The notes below the pieces were generated by a model. That model was not told where the DNA came from. It saw only the letters and a list, made by a program, of their open reading frames with translations, and did no database searches. The translations under genes and the position numbers were made by a program. Positions 1-9,568 of a stretch of 12,521 bases of DNA are shown here, one piece after another. Each line of letters opens with the position of its first letter. Position 1 is the first letter of the stretch. Source of the DNA: a bacterium (GTDB lineage Bacteria; 4484-113; JALSIF01); NCBI GenBank assembly GCA_026981635.1, contig JALSIF010000253.1:1-12521 (forward strand), given 5' to 3'.

Positions 1-1
1 G

Positions 2-676
2 CGGGAGGCCAAGCGGCTCATGGCCCAGGGGGAGGTGGAGCTCAGGCGAGCGAGGGAGGAGGCGGAGGCCATCCTTCGCCATGCTAGGGAGGAGGCAGAA
101 AAGCTCCGCCAGCAGGCAGAAGGGGAGGTCAGGCGGAGGGCCAAGGAGGCGGCAGAGCAGGCCCGCGCCAGGGTGGAGGGGGAGATCCGCCAGCGCTGCG
201 AGGAGGTGGTGAGAAAGCTTGAGGGCCTGCCCCGGGTGCTGGAGGAGAAGCTTAAGCAGGAGATAGAGGAGCTGGAGCCGGATCTAGTGGAACTAGCTCT
301 GGCGGTGGGGAGGGTACTGGCGGAGCACGAGCTTTCCCTGGATCCCTCGCCGGTTAGAAAGGCCATCCTGGAGCACCTCAGACTGATTGAGGGCGAGAGC
401 CATATCTCCATCCGCATCGCCCCCCGGCTCATGCGCAGATTGGAGGAGGCGGGCGAGCTTGAGCTTCTCAGAACCGAACTCAAGAACCGGGGCAACGGGG
501 TGGAGATCAGGGCCGACGAGAGCCTGGAGGGGGGCTATCTCATTGAGACCCCGCGGGTGAGCATTGATCACTGCTGGGGGCGGGTGATGGAGGAGATCCG
601 AAGAGTGCTGGGGCAAGGCGCTGGCGGCAGGCAGGAAGATACCGGGGCAGACAGGGAGGCGCAGGGAGAAGCTTAG
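2..676 (+). CDS. FliH/YscL-like coiled-coil stator protein (5' partial)
   Basis: The reading frame is already open at base 2, and the codons before the first Met (base 20) continue the same charged helix (R-E-A-K-R-L). The true start therefore probably lies left of the window and the Met at 20 is internal. About the first 65 residues from that Met are an Ala/Glu/Arg-rich coiled coil. A hydrophobic helix (LALAVGRVLAEHEL) follows, then an alpha/beta domain (ISIRIAPRLMRRLEE) and a Gly-Gly turn (DESLEGGYLIETPRVSID). This order matches the FliH/HrpE/YscL family, peripheral-stalk-like proteins that bind and regulate a rotary-type ATPase. The V-type ATPase E subunit is a distant relative and the main alternative. 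No ATPase gene follows; the next gene is fixC-like, 76 bases on. Which machine it serves cannot be told from this window. Confidence 0.6.
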   Translation, partial: REAKRLMAQGEVELRRAREEAEAILRHAREEAEKLRQQAEGEVRRRAKEAAEQARARVEGEIRQRCEEVVRKLEGLPRVLEEKLKQEIEELEPDLVELALAVGRVLAEHELSLDPSPVRKAILEHLRLIEGESHISIRIAPRLMRRLEEAGELELLRTELKNRGNGVEIRADESLEGGYLIETPRVSIDHCWGRVMEEIRRVLGQGAGGRQEDTGADREAQGEA

Positions 677-699
677 GGCTTAGGGGTAGACCTTCCTCA

Positions 700-730
700 G
701 GCCCCATCCACCCATTTCACCGCAGGGGCC
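700..730 (+). other. Inverted repeat in the gap before fixC-like gene
   Basis: GGCCCC (700-705) and GGGGCC (725-730) are perfect 6-bp arms separated by 19 bases, 24 bases past the stop of the FliH-like gene. A pyrimidine-rich tract with a few T residues follows. This could be a weak transcription terminator for the upstream gene, but the long loop and lack of a real T run make that uncertain. Confidence 0.25.
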
Positions 731-748
731 CTCTCTCTTTCCGCTAGC

Positions 749-754
749 TAGAAT
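749..754 (+). promoter_or_regulatory. Possible -10 element just before fixC-like gene
   Basis: TAGAAT resembles a sigma70 -10 hexamer and equals the one before the pilB-like gene at 12083. It overlaps the ATG at 753 and would place a transcript start near 761, close to the in-frame GTG at 765, giving a leaderless message. No -35 match is seen at the right distance, so this is only a candidate. Confidence 0.25.
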
Positions 755-2126
755 GGGTGCTGCCGTGAGCGAGCGGGACTTTGATGTGATCATTGTGGGT
801 GCGGGCATCGCCGGCTCCACCGCGGCGCTGGTGGCGGCCCGGGCGGGGCTCTCTACTGTGGTGCTTGAGCGGGGGGAGAAACCGGGAGCCAAGAACCTCT
901 CCGGCGGGGTCCTCTTCTCCCCGGTCATCAACCGGCTGATCCCCAACTTCTGGGAGGAGGCACCGGTGGAGCGGCCGGTGGTAAAGCGCAAGTATGCCTT
1001 CCTCTCCAGGGAGCGCTCGCTGGTGGTTGAGTTTGCCAGCGAGAAGTTTGCCGAGCCTCCCTACAACAACAACTTCACCGTGCTGAGGAGCAAGTTTGAC
1101 GAGTGGCTGGCGGGCAAGGCGGAGGAGGCGGGGGCGGAGATCTACTCCGGCATCGTGGTGGACGATGTGATCTGGGAGGGGGAGGGCGAGGAGCGAAGGG
1201 TTATCGGCATCAAGGCAAGGAGCGAGGAGGGCCACGACGAGATCACCGCCCACGTGGTGATCATCGCCGAGGGGGCCAACTCCTTCCTCCCCGAGCGGAT
1301 GGGCATCCGGCCCATGTGGGGGCCAAATGACTATGTCACCACCGCCAAGGAGATCGTCCGGCTGGATCCGGAAAAGATTGAGGAGCGCTTTGGCCTGGGG
1401 CCGGGGGAGGGGTGCGCCATTGAGTACCTGGGCCTGCCGGGGAGCACCATGATGGGGGGAGGATTTATCTATACCAACCGGGAGACCCTCTCGGTGGGGA
1501 TAGGGGTGCTCATCGGCGACCTGATGAAGGAGCGCATTACCCCCTACAACCTGCTGGAGATGTTCAAGAGCCACCCCCACGTGGCGCCCCTTCTGGCCGA
1601 CAGCGAGGTGATTGAGTACTCGGCCAAGATGATCCCCGAGGTGGGGCTGGACAAGATGCCCAAGCTTTATGGCAACGGGTTCATGGTGGTGGGGGATGCG
1701 GCCGGGTTTGTCAACAACTCCCTCTACCACGAGGGGACCAACTTCGCCAGCGCCAGCGGGATGTATGCGGCAGAGACGGCGGCCGAGGCCAAGGAGAAAG
1801 GAGACTTTTCGGCTAGGGCCCTTGCCTCCTACAGAGAGAAACTGGAGGGGTCCTTCGTGCTCAAGGATCTTCGCCGCTTCGGGGAGGTGGCAGACTTCAT
1901 CCACTCCCATCCGGAGCTCATCTCCACCTATCCGGAGACCTTCATGGAGATGATTGAGCACTACTTCTCGGTAAGCGAGGACCCCAAGGAGGAGAACATC
2001 ACCCGCATGATCGGCACCTTCAAAAGCCGGGTGCAGCTCTTCCGTTTCCTGATGGACAGCTACAAGGCCCACACCAAGGTGCTGGGCTTCAGCCCAACGG
2101 CCTTCCTTACGGGGAAGGGCAAATAG
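753..2126 (+). CDS. fixC: FixC-family electron transfer flavoprotein:quinone oxidoreductase
   Basis: An FAD-dependent oxidoreductase of the FixC/ETF-QO family, expected to pass electrons from an electron transfer flavoprotein to the quinone pool at the inner face of the membrane. The N-terminus has the Rossmann FAD motif (VIIVGAGIAGSTAA, residues 13-25) and a Glu ending the second strand (VVLERG). It then has the family block GAKNLSGGVL (45-54), LRSKFDEWLA (111-120), VVIIAEGANS (168-177) and the second FAD motif MVVGDAAGFVN (311-321), followed by YHEGTNFA. At 457 residues it is slightly longer than typical FixC and lacks the C-terminal 4Fe-4S ferredoxin domain of mitochondrial-type ETF-QO. 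A separate FixX-like ferredoxin would therefore be needed, and none is in the window, nor are fixA/fixB. Start: ATG at 753 has no Shine-Dalgarno; GTG at 765 (MSERDFDV) is equally plausible. Confidence 0.85.
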   Translation: MGAAVSERDFDVIIVGAGIAGSTAALVAARAGLSTVVLERGEKPGAKNLSGGVLFSPVINRLIPNFWEEAPVERPVVKRKYAFLSRERSLVVEFASEKFAEPPYNNNFTVLRSKFDEWLAGKAEEAGAEIYSGIVVDDVIWEGEGEERRVIGIKARSEEGHDEITAHVVIIAEGANSFLPERMGIRPMWGPNDYVTTAKEIVRLDPEKIEERFGLGPGEGCAIEYLGLPGSTMMGGGFIYTNRETLSVGIGVLIGDLMKERITPYNLLEMFKSHPHVAPLLADSEVIEYSAKMIPEVGLDKMPKLYGNGFMVVGDAAGFVNNSLYHEGTNFASASGMYAAETAAEAKEKGDFSARALASYREKLEGSFVLKDLRRFGEVADFIHSHPELISTYPETFMEMIEHYFSVSEDPKEENITRMIGTFKSRVQLFRFLMDSYKAHTKVLGFSPTAFLTGKGK

Positions 2127-2184
2127 GCTGGAACCTTCACCTAGCCAGACGGGAAAGGGAGCGCCCCTTGCTTCCTGCTCAGCC

Positions 2185-2991
2185 TCAGACAAGCTTTGCA
2201 ACCAGCCAGATGAGCAGGATGAGGACCAGGAGCTCCACCGAGTTCTCCGCCAGCCAGGCGGCAAAGCCCTGGGGAAAGAGAGTGCGCCATAGGGTAGCAC
2301 CCTCCTCCGGCGCCGGCGGCTCCATGGCCAAGAGGATGCGCTCTCTGACCTGGTCGTAGTGGGGGCTTCGTGCCACCTCGGGGGGGGCCTGCTCAAGCAC
2401 CTCCAGCGCCCGCTCGGGGCGCTCAAGCTCAAGGTATGCCTCGGCCAGGGCGAGATGGGGGCGGATAAGGTGGGGGGCAAGGCGCACCGCCTGGGCAAAC
2501 TCGTTTAGCCCGTCCAGCAGGTAGCCCCGCCGGGCGGCGGCGAGACCGGCGTTGAACCGCTCCATGGCGGCACGCTCACCTTCGCGCAGATAGGCCACCC
2601 TGCCCCTAAGCAGGCGGACCGGCTCGCTCTCCTGATCCAGGCGAGAAAGCAGCTCCTCCGCCTCGTCCAGGCGGTGGAGGCCCACCAGCGCCTCGGCCAA
2701 AAGGAGCTGGGCCTCCTGCCTAAGCTCGTCCCACAACAGGGCGGCCCGGTCGGCAAGCTCCAGCACCTCCTCAAACTCGCCCCGGGCAAGCTCCAACCTG
2801 GCCTGGGCGATGAGGCCCCGCGCCTCGGCGGCAAGCTCCATAAAGGGGGACAGGTCGCCCCCGCACTCGGGGCACCTATCCGGCATGGGATGGGGCAGGC
2901 GGCTCCGGCAGAGGGGGCAGAAGTGGAGGGTGAGAGCTTCGCTTCTCTGCTCGGTCTCAATCGTCACCGTAAGGCTAATGCCCCCTTGCAA
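2185..2991 (-). CDS. Zinc-ribbon, TPR, C-terminally membrane-anchored protein
   Basis: Last gene of the Hsp70 operon, 50 bases after the dnaK-like stop. The 268 residues contain a four-cysteine zinc ribbon (C25-P-L-C28 and C40-P-E-C43), then helical pairs of TPR type from about 57 to 205. The clearest TPR motifs are AMERFNAGLAAARRGYLLDG and the following ALAEAYLELERPERALEVLE. A Pro-rich hinge precedes a hydrophobic segment (SVELLVLILLIWLVAKLV, 251-268) that ends the protein, as in tail-anchored proteins. No signal peptide is present, so the ribbon and TPRs should face the cytoplasm. The start shown is TTG at 2991; GTG at 2967, after a GGGGG tract, may be the real one and would lose only eight residues. 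I do not recognise a named family. Its place after grpE and dnaK suggests that it docks the chaperone or its clients at the membrane (inference). Confidence 0.75.
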   Translation of the reverse strand: MQGGISLTVTIETEQRSEALTLHFCPLCRSRLPHPMPDRCPECGGDLSPFMELAAEARGLIAQARLELARGEFEEVLELADRAALLWDELRQEAQLLLAEALVGLHRLDEAEELLSRLDQESEPVRLLRGRVAYLREGERAAMERFNAGLAAARRGYLLDGLNEFAQAVRLAPHLIRPHLALAEAYLELERPERALEVLEQAPPEVARSPHYDQVRERILLAMEPPAPEEGATLWRTLFPQGFAAWLAENSVELLVLILLIWLVAKLV

Positions 2992-3041
2992 GTTGCCAAT
3001 CGCCTAGCCGGTTCCTTGGCTGGTTCCCGGGATGACTCAGG

Positions 3042-4787
<1,746 letters not shown>

Positions 4788-4815
4788 ATCTTTGGCCCGT
4801 CCGTTTGAGGTGTGT

Positions 4816-4830
4816 GACAGATTGCCTGTC
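4816..4830 (-). promoter_or_regulatory. GACAG-N5-CTGTC inverted repeat in dnaK leader
   Basis: A perfect 5-bp inverted repeat with a 5-base centre lies between the candidate -10 at 4849-4844 and the Hsp70 start codon. It would fall roughly at +8 to +22 of a transcript from that promoter. This suits an operator for a dimeric regulator or a small hairpin in the leader. The arms do not match the CIRCE sequence of HrcA. Confidence 0.35.
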
Positions 4831-4843
4831 TACAAGGTGGATA

Positions 4844-4849
4844 ATTATA
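4844..4849 (-). promoter_or_regulatory. Candidate -10 element for dnaK-like gene
   Basis: On the minus strand this reads TATAAT, an exact consensus sigma70 -10 hexamer, within a conspicuously A/T-rich patch of otherwise GC-rich DNA in the grpE-dnaK gap. No convincing -35 is found 16-18 bases upstream. A transcript would begin near 4837 and have a leader of about 50 bases. Confidence 0.4.
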
Positions 4850-4870
4850 CCTCAACTGTTAGCCTTCCAC

Positions 4871-5518
4871 TCACTGGCCCGGGTTGCGGTTGACCACCAC
4901 TTCGGTGGGGCGGAGCACCGCACCCTCAAACTGGTAGCCGGGCCTAAGCACCCTGATCACCCACTGATCGGGAAGGTCGTCGTGTTCCTCCCGGGCCACT
5001 GCCCGCTGGGTCTTGGGGTCAAAACGGTCGGTTAGGGGGAGGGGCTCAGCCCCCCAGGCCCTGAGCCTGCCCATGAGCAGGTCGCGGATGGCCATCAGCC
5101 CCTGCCACAGGGAGCCCTCCACCCGCTCCTCGCCCACGCTGGTAATCAGGCGGTCAAAGGCGTCAACGATGATGATCAGCTCCTCCACCGCCTGGCGGCG
5201 CCACTTCATCTCTCCCCCCATGAGCCTTTGGCTGAGGAGCTTGTTGGTCTCGGCAAGCTCGCGCCTCAGCTCCTCCAGGCCGATGGCCTCGGCGGGGGGC
5301 AGGCGCAGGGTCTTTAGCTGGTTGCTGAGGCGGAAGAACTCGGCCCTAAGCCGGCTGAGCTCGGTCTTAAGCTCATAAAGGGTGACGGCGGCTAGCTCGG
5401 CGTGATGCTCACCTGCCTCCCCGACAGGGCTGGCTTCGGACGGGGTCTCCAGCACCTCCCGGTAGGGCTCAAGCTGGTCCCACAGGCTCTCCTCGGCGGG
5501 TGCACCCTCAAGCTTCAT
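4871..5518 (-). CDS. grpE: GrpE-type nucleotide exchange factor
   Basis: A 215-residue GrpE family protein, the dimeric cytoplasmic factor that releases ADP from Hsp70. After a poorly conserved acidic N-terminus comes the long coiled-coil helix (about 45-100), the core helix RRQAVEELIIIVDAFDRLI (108-125), and LWQGLMAIRDLLMGRLRAWG (137-156). The beta-domain signature is FDPKTQRAV (166-174), then VIRVLRPGYQFEGAVLRPTEVVV. The order and spacing are those of GrpE, although identity to housekeeping GrpE looks low. It starts six bases after the stop of the giant TPR gene, and its GGAGG (5534-5530) lies inside that gene's last codons, so translation is probably coupled. The partner is presumably the Hsp70 encoded next. 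Confidence 0.88.
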   Translation of the reverse strand: MKLEGAPAEESLWDQLEPYREVLETPSEASPVGEAGEHHAELAAVTLYELKTELSRLRAEFFRLSNQLKTLRLPPAEAIGLEELRRELAETNKLLSQRLMGGEMKWRRQAVEELIIIVDAFDRLITSVGEERVEGSLWQGLMAIRDLLMGRLRAWGAEPLPLTDRFDPKTQRAVAREEHDDLPDQWVIRVLRPGYQFEGAVLRPTEVVVNRNPGQ

Positions 5519-5524
5519 CGCTGT

Positions 5525-8500
5525 CTATACCTCCGCCCACTCGCCCAGGTTTAGATTGAGGCTCAGGTTGGACCAAATCTCCTTTTCCACCTGATCGGGT
5601 GGGGAGGCCTCCCGTTCAAGGAAACCGTAGTCGGGAGGAGGTATCTCCACCTCAGGAGGCACCACCTCAAAGATGCCCGCCTGCCCCTCCCCGGCCACCT
5701 GGGCTCTGAGCTCCTTTACCGAGACGGGGTTGAAGGCAAACAGGTCCAGCACCTCGCGACGGGCGGGGCTGGTCAGGTTTTCGTAGGCCTCCTCTATGAG
5801 CATGAAGTCCTCTGCGTGGCGCTCGGGGTTGTAGATCTTGATCAGGCGGAAGTACTCCCGCTCCACCTGGGAGGGGCTGGCCCGCTTGGTTAGGCCGAGG
5901 ATGGCGTACATGCGGTGGACCCGGCGATATAGGTCTATCTTTGACTCTAGGTTGATGCGCTCAATGGAGTATTGGTCAAGGCCAGGAAGTTTCCTCAGGT
6001 CGCGGATGAGATCGTCCAGCGTCTTTAGCTTCCTGGCCAGTTCGGCGGGCACCCTTCCTCCCTCAACCTGCCGGTCAAGCAGGGTTTTGAGGCGTTCAAA
6101 GGTGGCCAGGGCATCCTCGTAGCGGCCGGCTGAGAGCTGGGCGATGGCCAGGTTCTGGACTATCTCGGGGTTGCGGTTGTCATATTTGAGGGCCTTTTTC
6201 CACTCCTCAATGGCTACCGTAAGCTGATCACGACGGGCAAGCTGGAAGGCGTTGAGATTGAGGGTGGCGGCGTATAGCTTGGCCAGGACATGGTGCATGT
6301 CCTTTAGCCTGCCCTGCTTCTCCCACAGCTTTCTCAGCTCCTCCCAGATCTCCATCGCCTCCTCGGCATAGCCCGCATCCAGGAAGGCCAGGCCCAGCTC
6401 CAGCAGGACTTGCTCGCGGCGCTGCTTGAAGTCGGGGTGGGCCTGGGAGATCTCTACCAGTCGCCGCCAGTAGTGCATGGCCACTTCCTTCTCCCCCCGC
6501 TCGGCGTGGAGCTTGCCCAGGTACCAGAGGAGGCGGGGGTCGTCCTGGCGATCCTTCTGCTTGAAGAGCTGATCAAGGATTTGCTGGGCCTTGTCTATGG
6601 TGCCGTCCTTGAGGTAGATGGCGGCGCCCACCAGGTCGTGGTCAGGAAGCTCCAGGCGGGCAAAACGCTGCTCACCCCGGGACTCGGTGTCCAGCAGAAA
6701 GGCACGGTAGAGCAGGGGATAGTCTCGCTCAAGCATTCCCCCGCGCTGGATTAGGTCGGCAAACACCTTCCAGGCCTTTTTCCACTGGGCGGCCTCCATG
6801 TAGCAGTAGGCCTGGTTGCGCTCAAGTTCAATGGGGTGCAGCCCCCACTGCAACTGCTGGTAGAAGACTACCGCCTGAGAATAAACCTTTAGCAGGTGGT
6901 AGGCGATGGCCAGGAAGTAGAGGTTGCGGGAACGCTCTGGGTCAATCTTGTAGGTGGCCTCGTAGAGAAGGATGGAGCGCTCGTAATCAGCGTTGAAGAA
7001 GGCGGGCTCGCTATAGGACCAGATCAGACGAGTGGCTAAGCCGATGAGATCCTGGTCTGCCCGAGAGCGGAAGTCACGGCCAGCAACCATTCGGGAGGCG
7101 GACTCATATTCCCCCTCCCTGAGCAGTTTGGCTGCCTGAATTAGCATGCACAAAGCGAGAAAGCGGTTCTCCGCCCGGCCGCGGGGGTTCAGTTCCAGGA
7201 TGCGCTCAAAGTGGCGCTCGGCGCCCTGGATGTCTCCCTCCCTAAGCATAATCACGCCCCGCTGGATCTCCACCCAGCGACGGAAGGCCTCCCCCCCGGG
7301 CTGTTCAAGGGCACGGCGGTAGAGGTCCTTGGCGGCGGAGAGATCACCCTTCAGCTCCAGGGCGTTGCCCCGTCGGATGGTGATCAGGGCGGGGGAGACC
7401 TCAAGGCCCATCTCCACCGACCTTTCCAACAGGCTGAGGGCGTTATCCGGCTCGCCCAGGGCAAGGTAGGCCACCGCCCGCCAATACTCCGCCCGGGGAC
7501 GCAGGCTCTCCTGCTTGATCTGGGAGAGGAGTTTCAGAGCCTCCTTGGCCTTGCCTTCCAGGATGAGCACCTTGGCCAAGCTGTAGCGGTTTAGGTCGGT
7601 ACCGGAGATCTCAAAGGCCACCCGGGCCGCCCGGGCCGCCTGCTCAAAGTTAAAGTGCTGCATGTAGAACTGGGTGATGTCGGAGAGGATTTCCACTCGG
7701 CCACTCGCCTTAAGCAGGTTCACCAGCCGGTCGGGGTCAGCATCAAAGGCGCGCACCACCATCTGGAGGGTGCGGCGAAGCAGTTTCTTCTGGCCAAGCA
7801 GTTCGGGCAGGAGACGGAAGGCGATCTCCGGGTGGGAGTGGAACTTGTCAATGTCAAAGGCCAGGTTGAGGATTTCCTTGACCGTGGGGTCCTTTTCCGG
7901 GTCGGCCCCTTCCTCAATAAATATCTGGGCCAGGATGCGCACCAGACGGGGGTTCTCGCGGACCTTGTCGCCCAGCTCCCGGTATAGCTCCAGGTAGGCC
8001 TCCTTGGCCTCCTGGTCGGTGAACTCAAGGTTGAGGAAGCAGCGGGCCTGGGCCAGCTTGAGGTCGCGGTGGCGCTTCTCCTGCTTGACCCGAGGAAGTA
8101 GAAAGTCAATCAGCCGCAGGGTCTTCTGATCAAACTGGGACTGACCAAGGCGCACGTCAAGCAGGATCTGGGCCAGCTCCACCTTGAAGGGGTGGCTGTC
8201 GGAAAGCAGGGCGAAGGCACGGTTGTAGACCTCAATGGCCTCCTCCGAGGTGTCCAGGGTCTGGGCATAGCTGTGGGCGAGAAGCTCAATGATCTCTGGA
8301 TCGGAGGGGTCGTAGCTGAGGGCGCGGTGGTATATACGGCGAGCTCCCTCGTCCACCCGCTTCTGGCGTACATATTCGCGGGAGAGCAACCAGTAGATCT
8401 TGTCGTCGGCCCGGTCGGGGAAGAGGTTGATGAACTCCTCATAGACCTTGGCGGCAAAGGGGGTCACCTCCTCAATGGCTACCAGGTGCTGCGTAAGCAG

Positions 8501-9532
8501 GTAGACCGCCCGGCGGGAGAGGTCGTGGTGGCGCAGGGCAGCCTCGTAGATCTGGCGGGCCTCCTCATCCAGGCGCTCCATCTCCACCAGGGTCTCGGCA
8601 TACTCCCCAATGAGCCTGCCCTCCCTGAGTCCCGCCTGATAGAGTCGCTCCGCCCATACCCCTTTGGGGAGGAACTTGCGGGTGCCGGAGAGCACCACAT
8701 CGGCCAGTTTTCTGAGCAGGTCCTTGTGCACCAGGCCCTGCTCCACCGCCTGCTCAATGAGGGGGGCGGAAAACTCGCTGATCTGACCGCGGCGGATCTT
8801 TTCGTTGGCATAGAGGCGAAGCACCTCGGGGTCCTCGTGCTCGCTTAGCCACTTCTCGTAGAAGCTGAGGGCAAAGTCGTCGCGGGCCTGGTGCTTCACA
8901 AGCACGTTGCGCAGCGTCTCGGCCAGCTTCTGGTCCTCGGGACGGTTTGACCAGGCTGCCTTGTAGACCGCAAGTGCCTTCTCGTCATCCCTACCCTGCT
9001 CAAGGTAGAAGCGGCAGATGAGCTCGCTTCCTCCCGTCCACATGGGGAACTCTTCCGCCGCCCGCTCAATGAGCTCAAAGTCATCCGGGGAGATATCCTC
9101 GCGCTTGACCAGCACCTTGGCCAGGTTGAGCAGGGTGCGGGTGTCCTTGGGGTCGTGGCGCAGCTTGCGGCGGAAGATCTCCTCGCTGTCGGGAGTAAAC
9201 AGCTTGTACTCGCTGATGAAGGCCAACGCCTCGCGCAGAACTTCGCTTCGGCCCAGCTGCTCCTCCAAAAGCACCGCCTCGCGGTAGGCGTGCAGGGCCT
9301 CTTCATACTTGCCCAGGCTTTTGAGGCCGCGGGCATAGAGCAGCCAGGCATCCAGCATCAGTTCCGGATCGGCCCCGGCACCGTCCTTCTCCCGCACCTC
9401 GGAGAAGAACTTTTCCAGCACCTCAATGGCCTGTTCGCTAAGTCCCCGCTCCAGCAGTCCGGAGGCTCGTCTGATGGCGGCCTGGGGGCCCCGGCTCAGA
9501 ATCTTGTCTAGCAGTCCCATGATGAAAGGCAC
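5525..9532 (-). CDS. Giant TPR-repeat protein with C-terminal J-like domain (HPD replaced by NPE)
   Basis: First gene of the Hsp70 operon; 1335 residues, predicted cytoplasmic with no signal peptide or membrane span. Residues from about 17 to 1150 are a nearly continuous solenoid of TPR-like helical pairs, for example EEALHAYREAVLLEEQ (77-92), KEALKLLSQIKQ (663-674), NPEIVQNLAIAQLSAGRYEDAL (1121-1142). Residues about 1203-1266 resemble a J domain: MYAILGLTKRASPSQVEREY, a basic helix II, then IEEAYENLTSPARREVLDLF. The catalytic HPD of helix II/III is replaced by N1235-P1236-E1237, and the loop is short. A Pro-rich tail follows. The start shown is GTG; the ATG four codons later (9520, MGLLDKIL) looks at least as good. 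Neither has a strong Shine-Dalgarno. I infer a scaffold or client adaptor for the co-encoded Hsp70; the family has no name I can assign. Confidence 0.85.
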   Translation of the reverse strand: MPFIMGLLDKILSRGPQAAIRRASGLLERGLSEQAIEVLEKFFSEVREKDGAGADPELMLDAWLLYARGLKSLGKYEEALHAYREAVLLEEQLGRSEVLREALAFISEYKLFTPDSEEIFRRKLRHDPKDTRTLLNLAKVLVKREDISPDDFELIERAAEEFPMWTGGSELICRFYLEQGRDDEKALAVYKAAWSNRPEDQKLAETLRNVLVKHQARDDFALSFYEKWLSEHEDPEVLRLYANEKIRRGQISEFSAPLIEQAVEQGLVHKDLLRKLADVVLSGTRKFLPKGVWAERLYQAGLREGRLIGEYAETLVEMERLDEEARQIYEAALRHHDLSRRAVYLLTQHLVAIEEVTPFAAKVYEEFINLFPDRADDKIYWLLSREYVRQKRVDEGARRIYHRALSYDPSDPEIIELLAHSYAQTLDTSEEAIEVYNRAFALLSDSHPFKVELAQILLDVRLGQSQFDQKTLRLIDFLLPRVKQEKRHRDLKLAQARCFLNLEFTDQEAKEAYLELYRELGDKVRENPRLVRILAQIFIEEGADPEKDPTVKEILNLAFDIDKFHSHPEIAFRLLPELLGQKKLLRRTLQMVVRAFDADPDRLVNLLKASGRVEILSDITQFYMQHFNFEQAARAARVAFEISGTDLNRYSLAKVLILEGKAKEALKLLSQIKQESLRPRAEYWRAVAYLALGEPDNALSLLERSVEMGLEVSPALITIRRGNALELKGDLSAAKDLYRRALEQPGGEAFRRWVEIQRGVIMLREGDIQGAERHFERILELNPRGRAENRFLALCMLIQAAKLLREGEYESASRMVAGRDFRSRADQDLIGLATRLIWSYSEPAFFNADYERSILLYEATYKIDPERSRNLYFLAIAYHLLKVYSQAVVFYQQLQWGLHPIELERNQAYCYMEAAQWKKAWKVFADLIQRGGMLERDYPLLYRAFLLDTESRGEQRFARLELPDHDLVGAAIYLKDGTIDKAQQILDQLFKQKDRQDDPRLLWYLGKLHAERGEKEVAMHYWRRLVEISQAHPDFKQRREQVLLELGLAFLDAGYAEEAMEIWEELRKLWEKQGRLKDMHHVLAKLYAATLNLNAFQLARRDQLTVAIEEWKKALKYDNRNPEIVQNLAIAQLSAGRYEDALATFERLKTLLDRQVEGGRVPAELARKLKTLDDLIRDLRKLPGLDQYSIERINLESKIDLYRRVHRMYAILGLTKRASPSQVEREYFRLIKIYNPERHAEDFMLIEEAYENLTSPARREVLDLFAFNPVSVKELRAQVAGEGQAGIFEVVPPEVEIPPPDYGFLEREASPPDQVEKEIWSNLSLNLNLGEWAEV

Positions 9533-9553
9533 CAGATCGCTTGGCGCTAAGTG

Positions 9554-9568
9554 GCTAACTAGGTTAGC
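9554..9568 (-). promoter_or_regulatory. Palindromic operator-like site, GCTAAC-TAG-GTTAGC
   Basis: Perfect 6-bp arms around a 3-base centre. The palindrome covers the putative -10 (TAACCT, 9566-9561) of the minus-strand chaperone operon, the usual position for a repressor site. The binding protein is unknown. It is not CIRCE, whose arms and order differ. Confidence 0.45.

Noticed and set aside
2126-2170. Short hairpins between the convergent fixC-like and zinc-ribbon TPR genes (GGCTGG/CCtAGCC and AAGGG-N5-CCCTT)
   Set aside because: A terminator is expected here, but the stems are 5-6 bp and no T run follows on either strand.
744-2498. 584-codon open frame antisense to the FixC-like gene
   Set aside because: It mirrors a well-supported FixC family protein and crosses into the zinc-ribbon TPR gene. 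Its His/Pro/Leu-rich translation is typical of the antisense shadow of a GC-rich gene.
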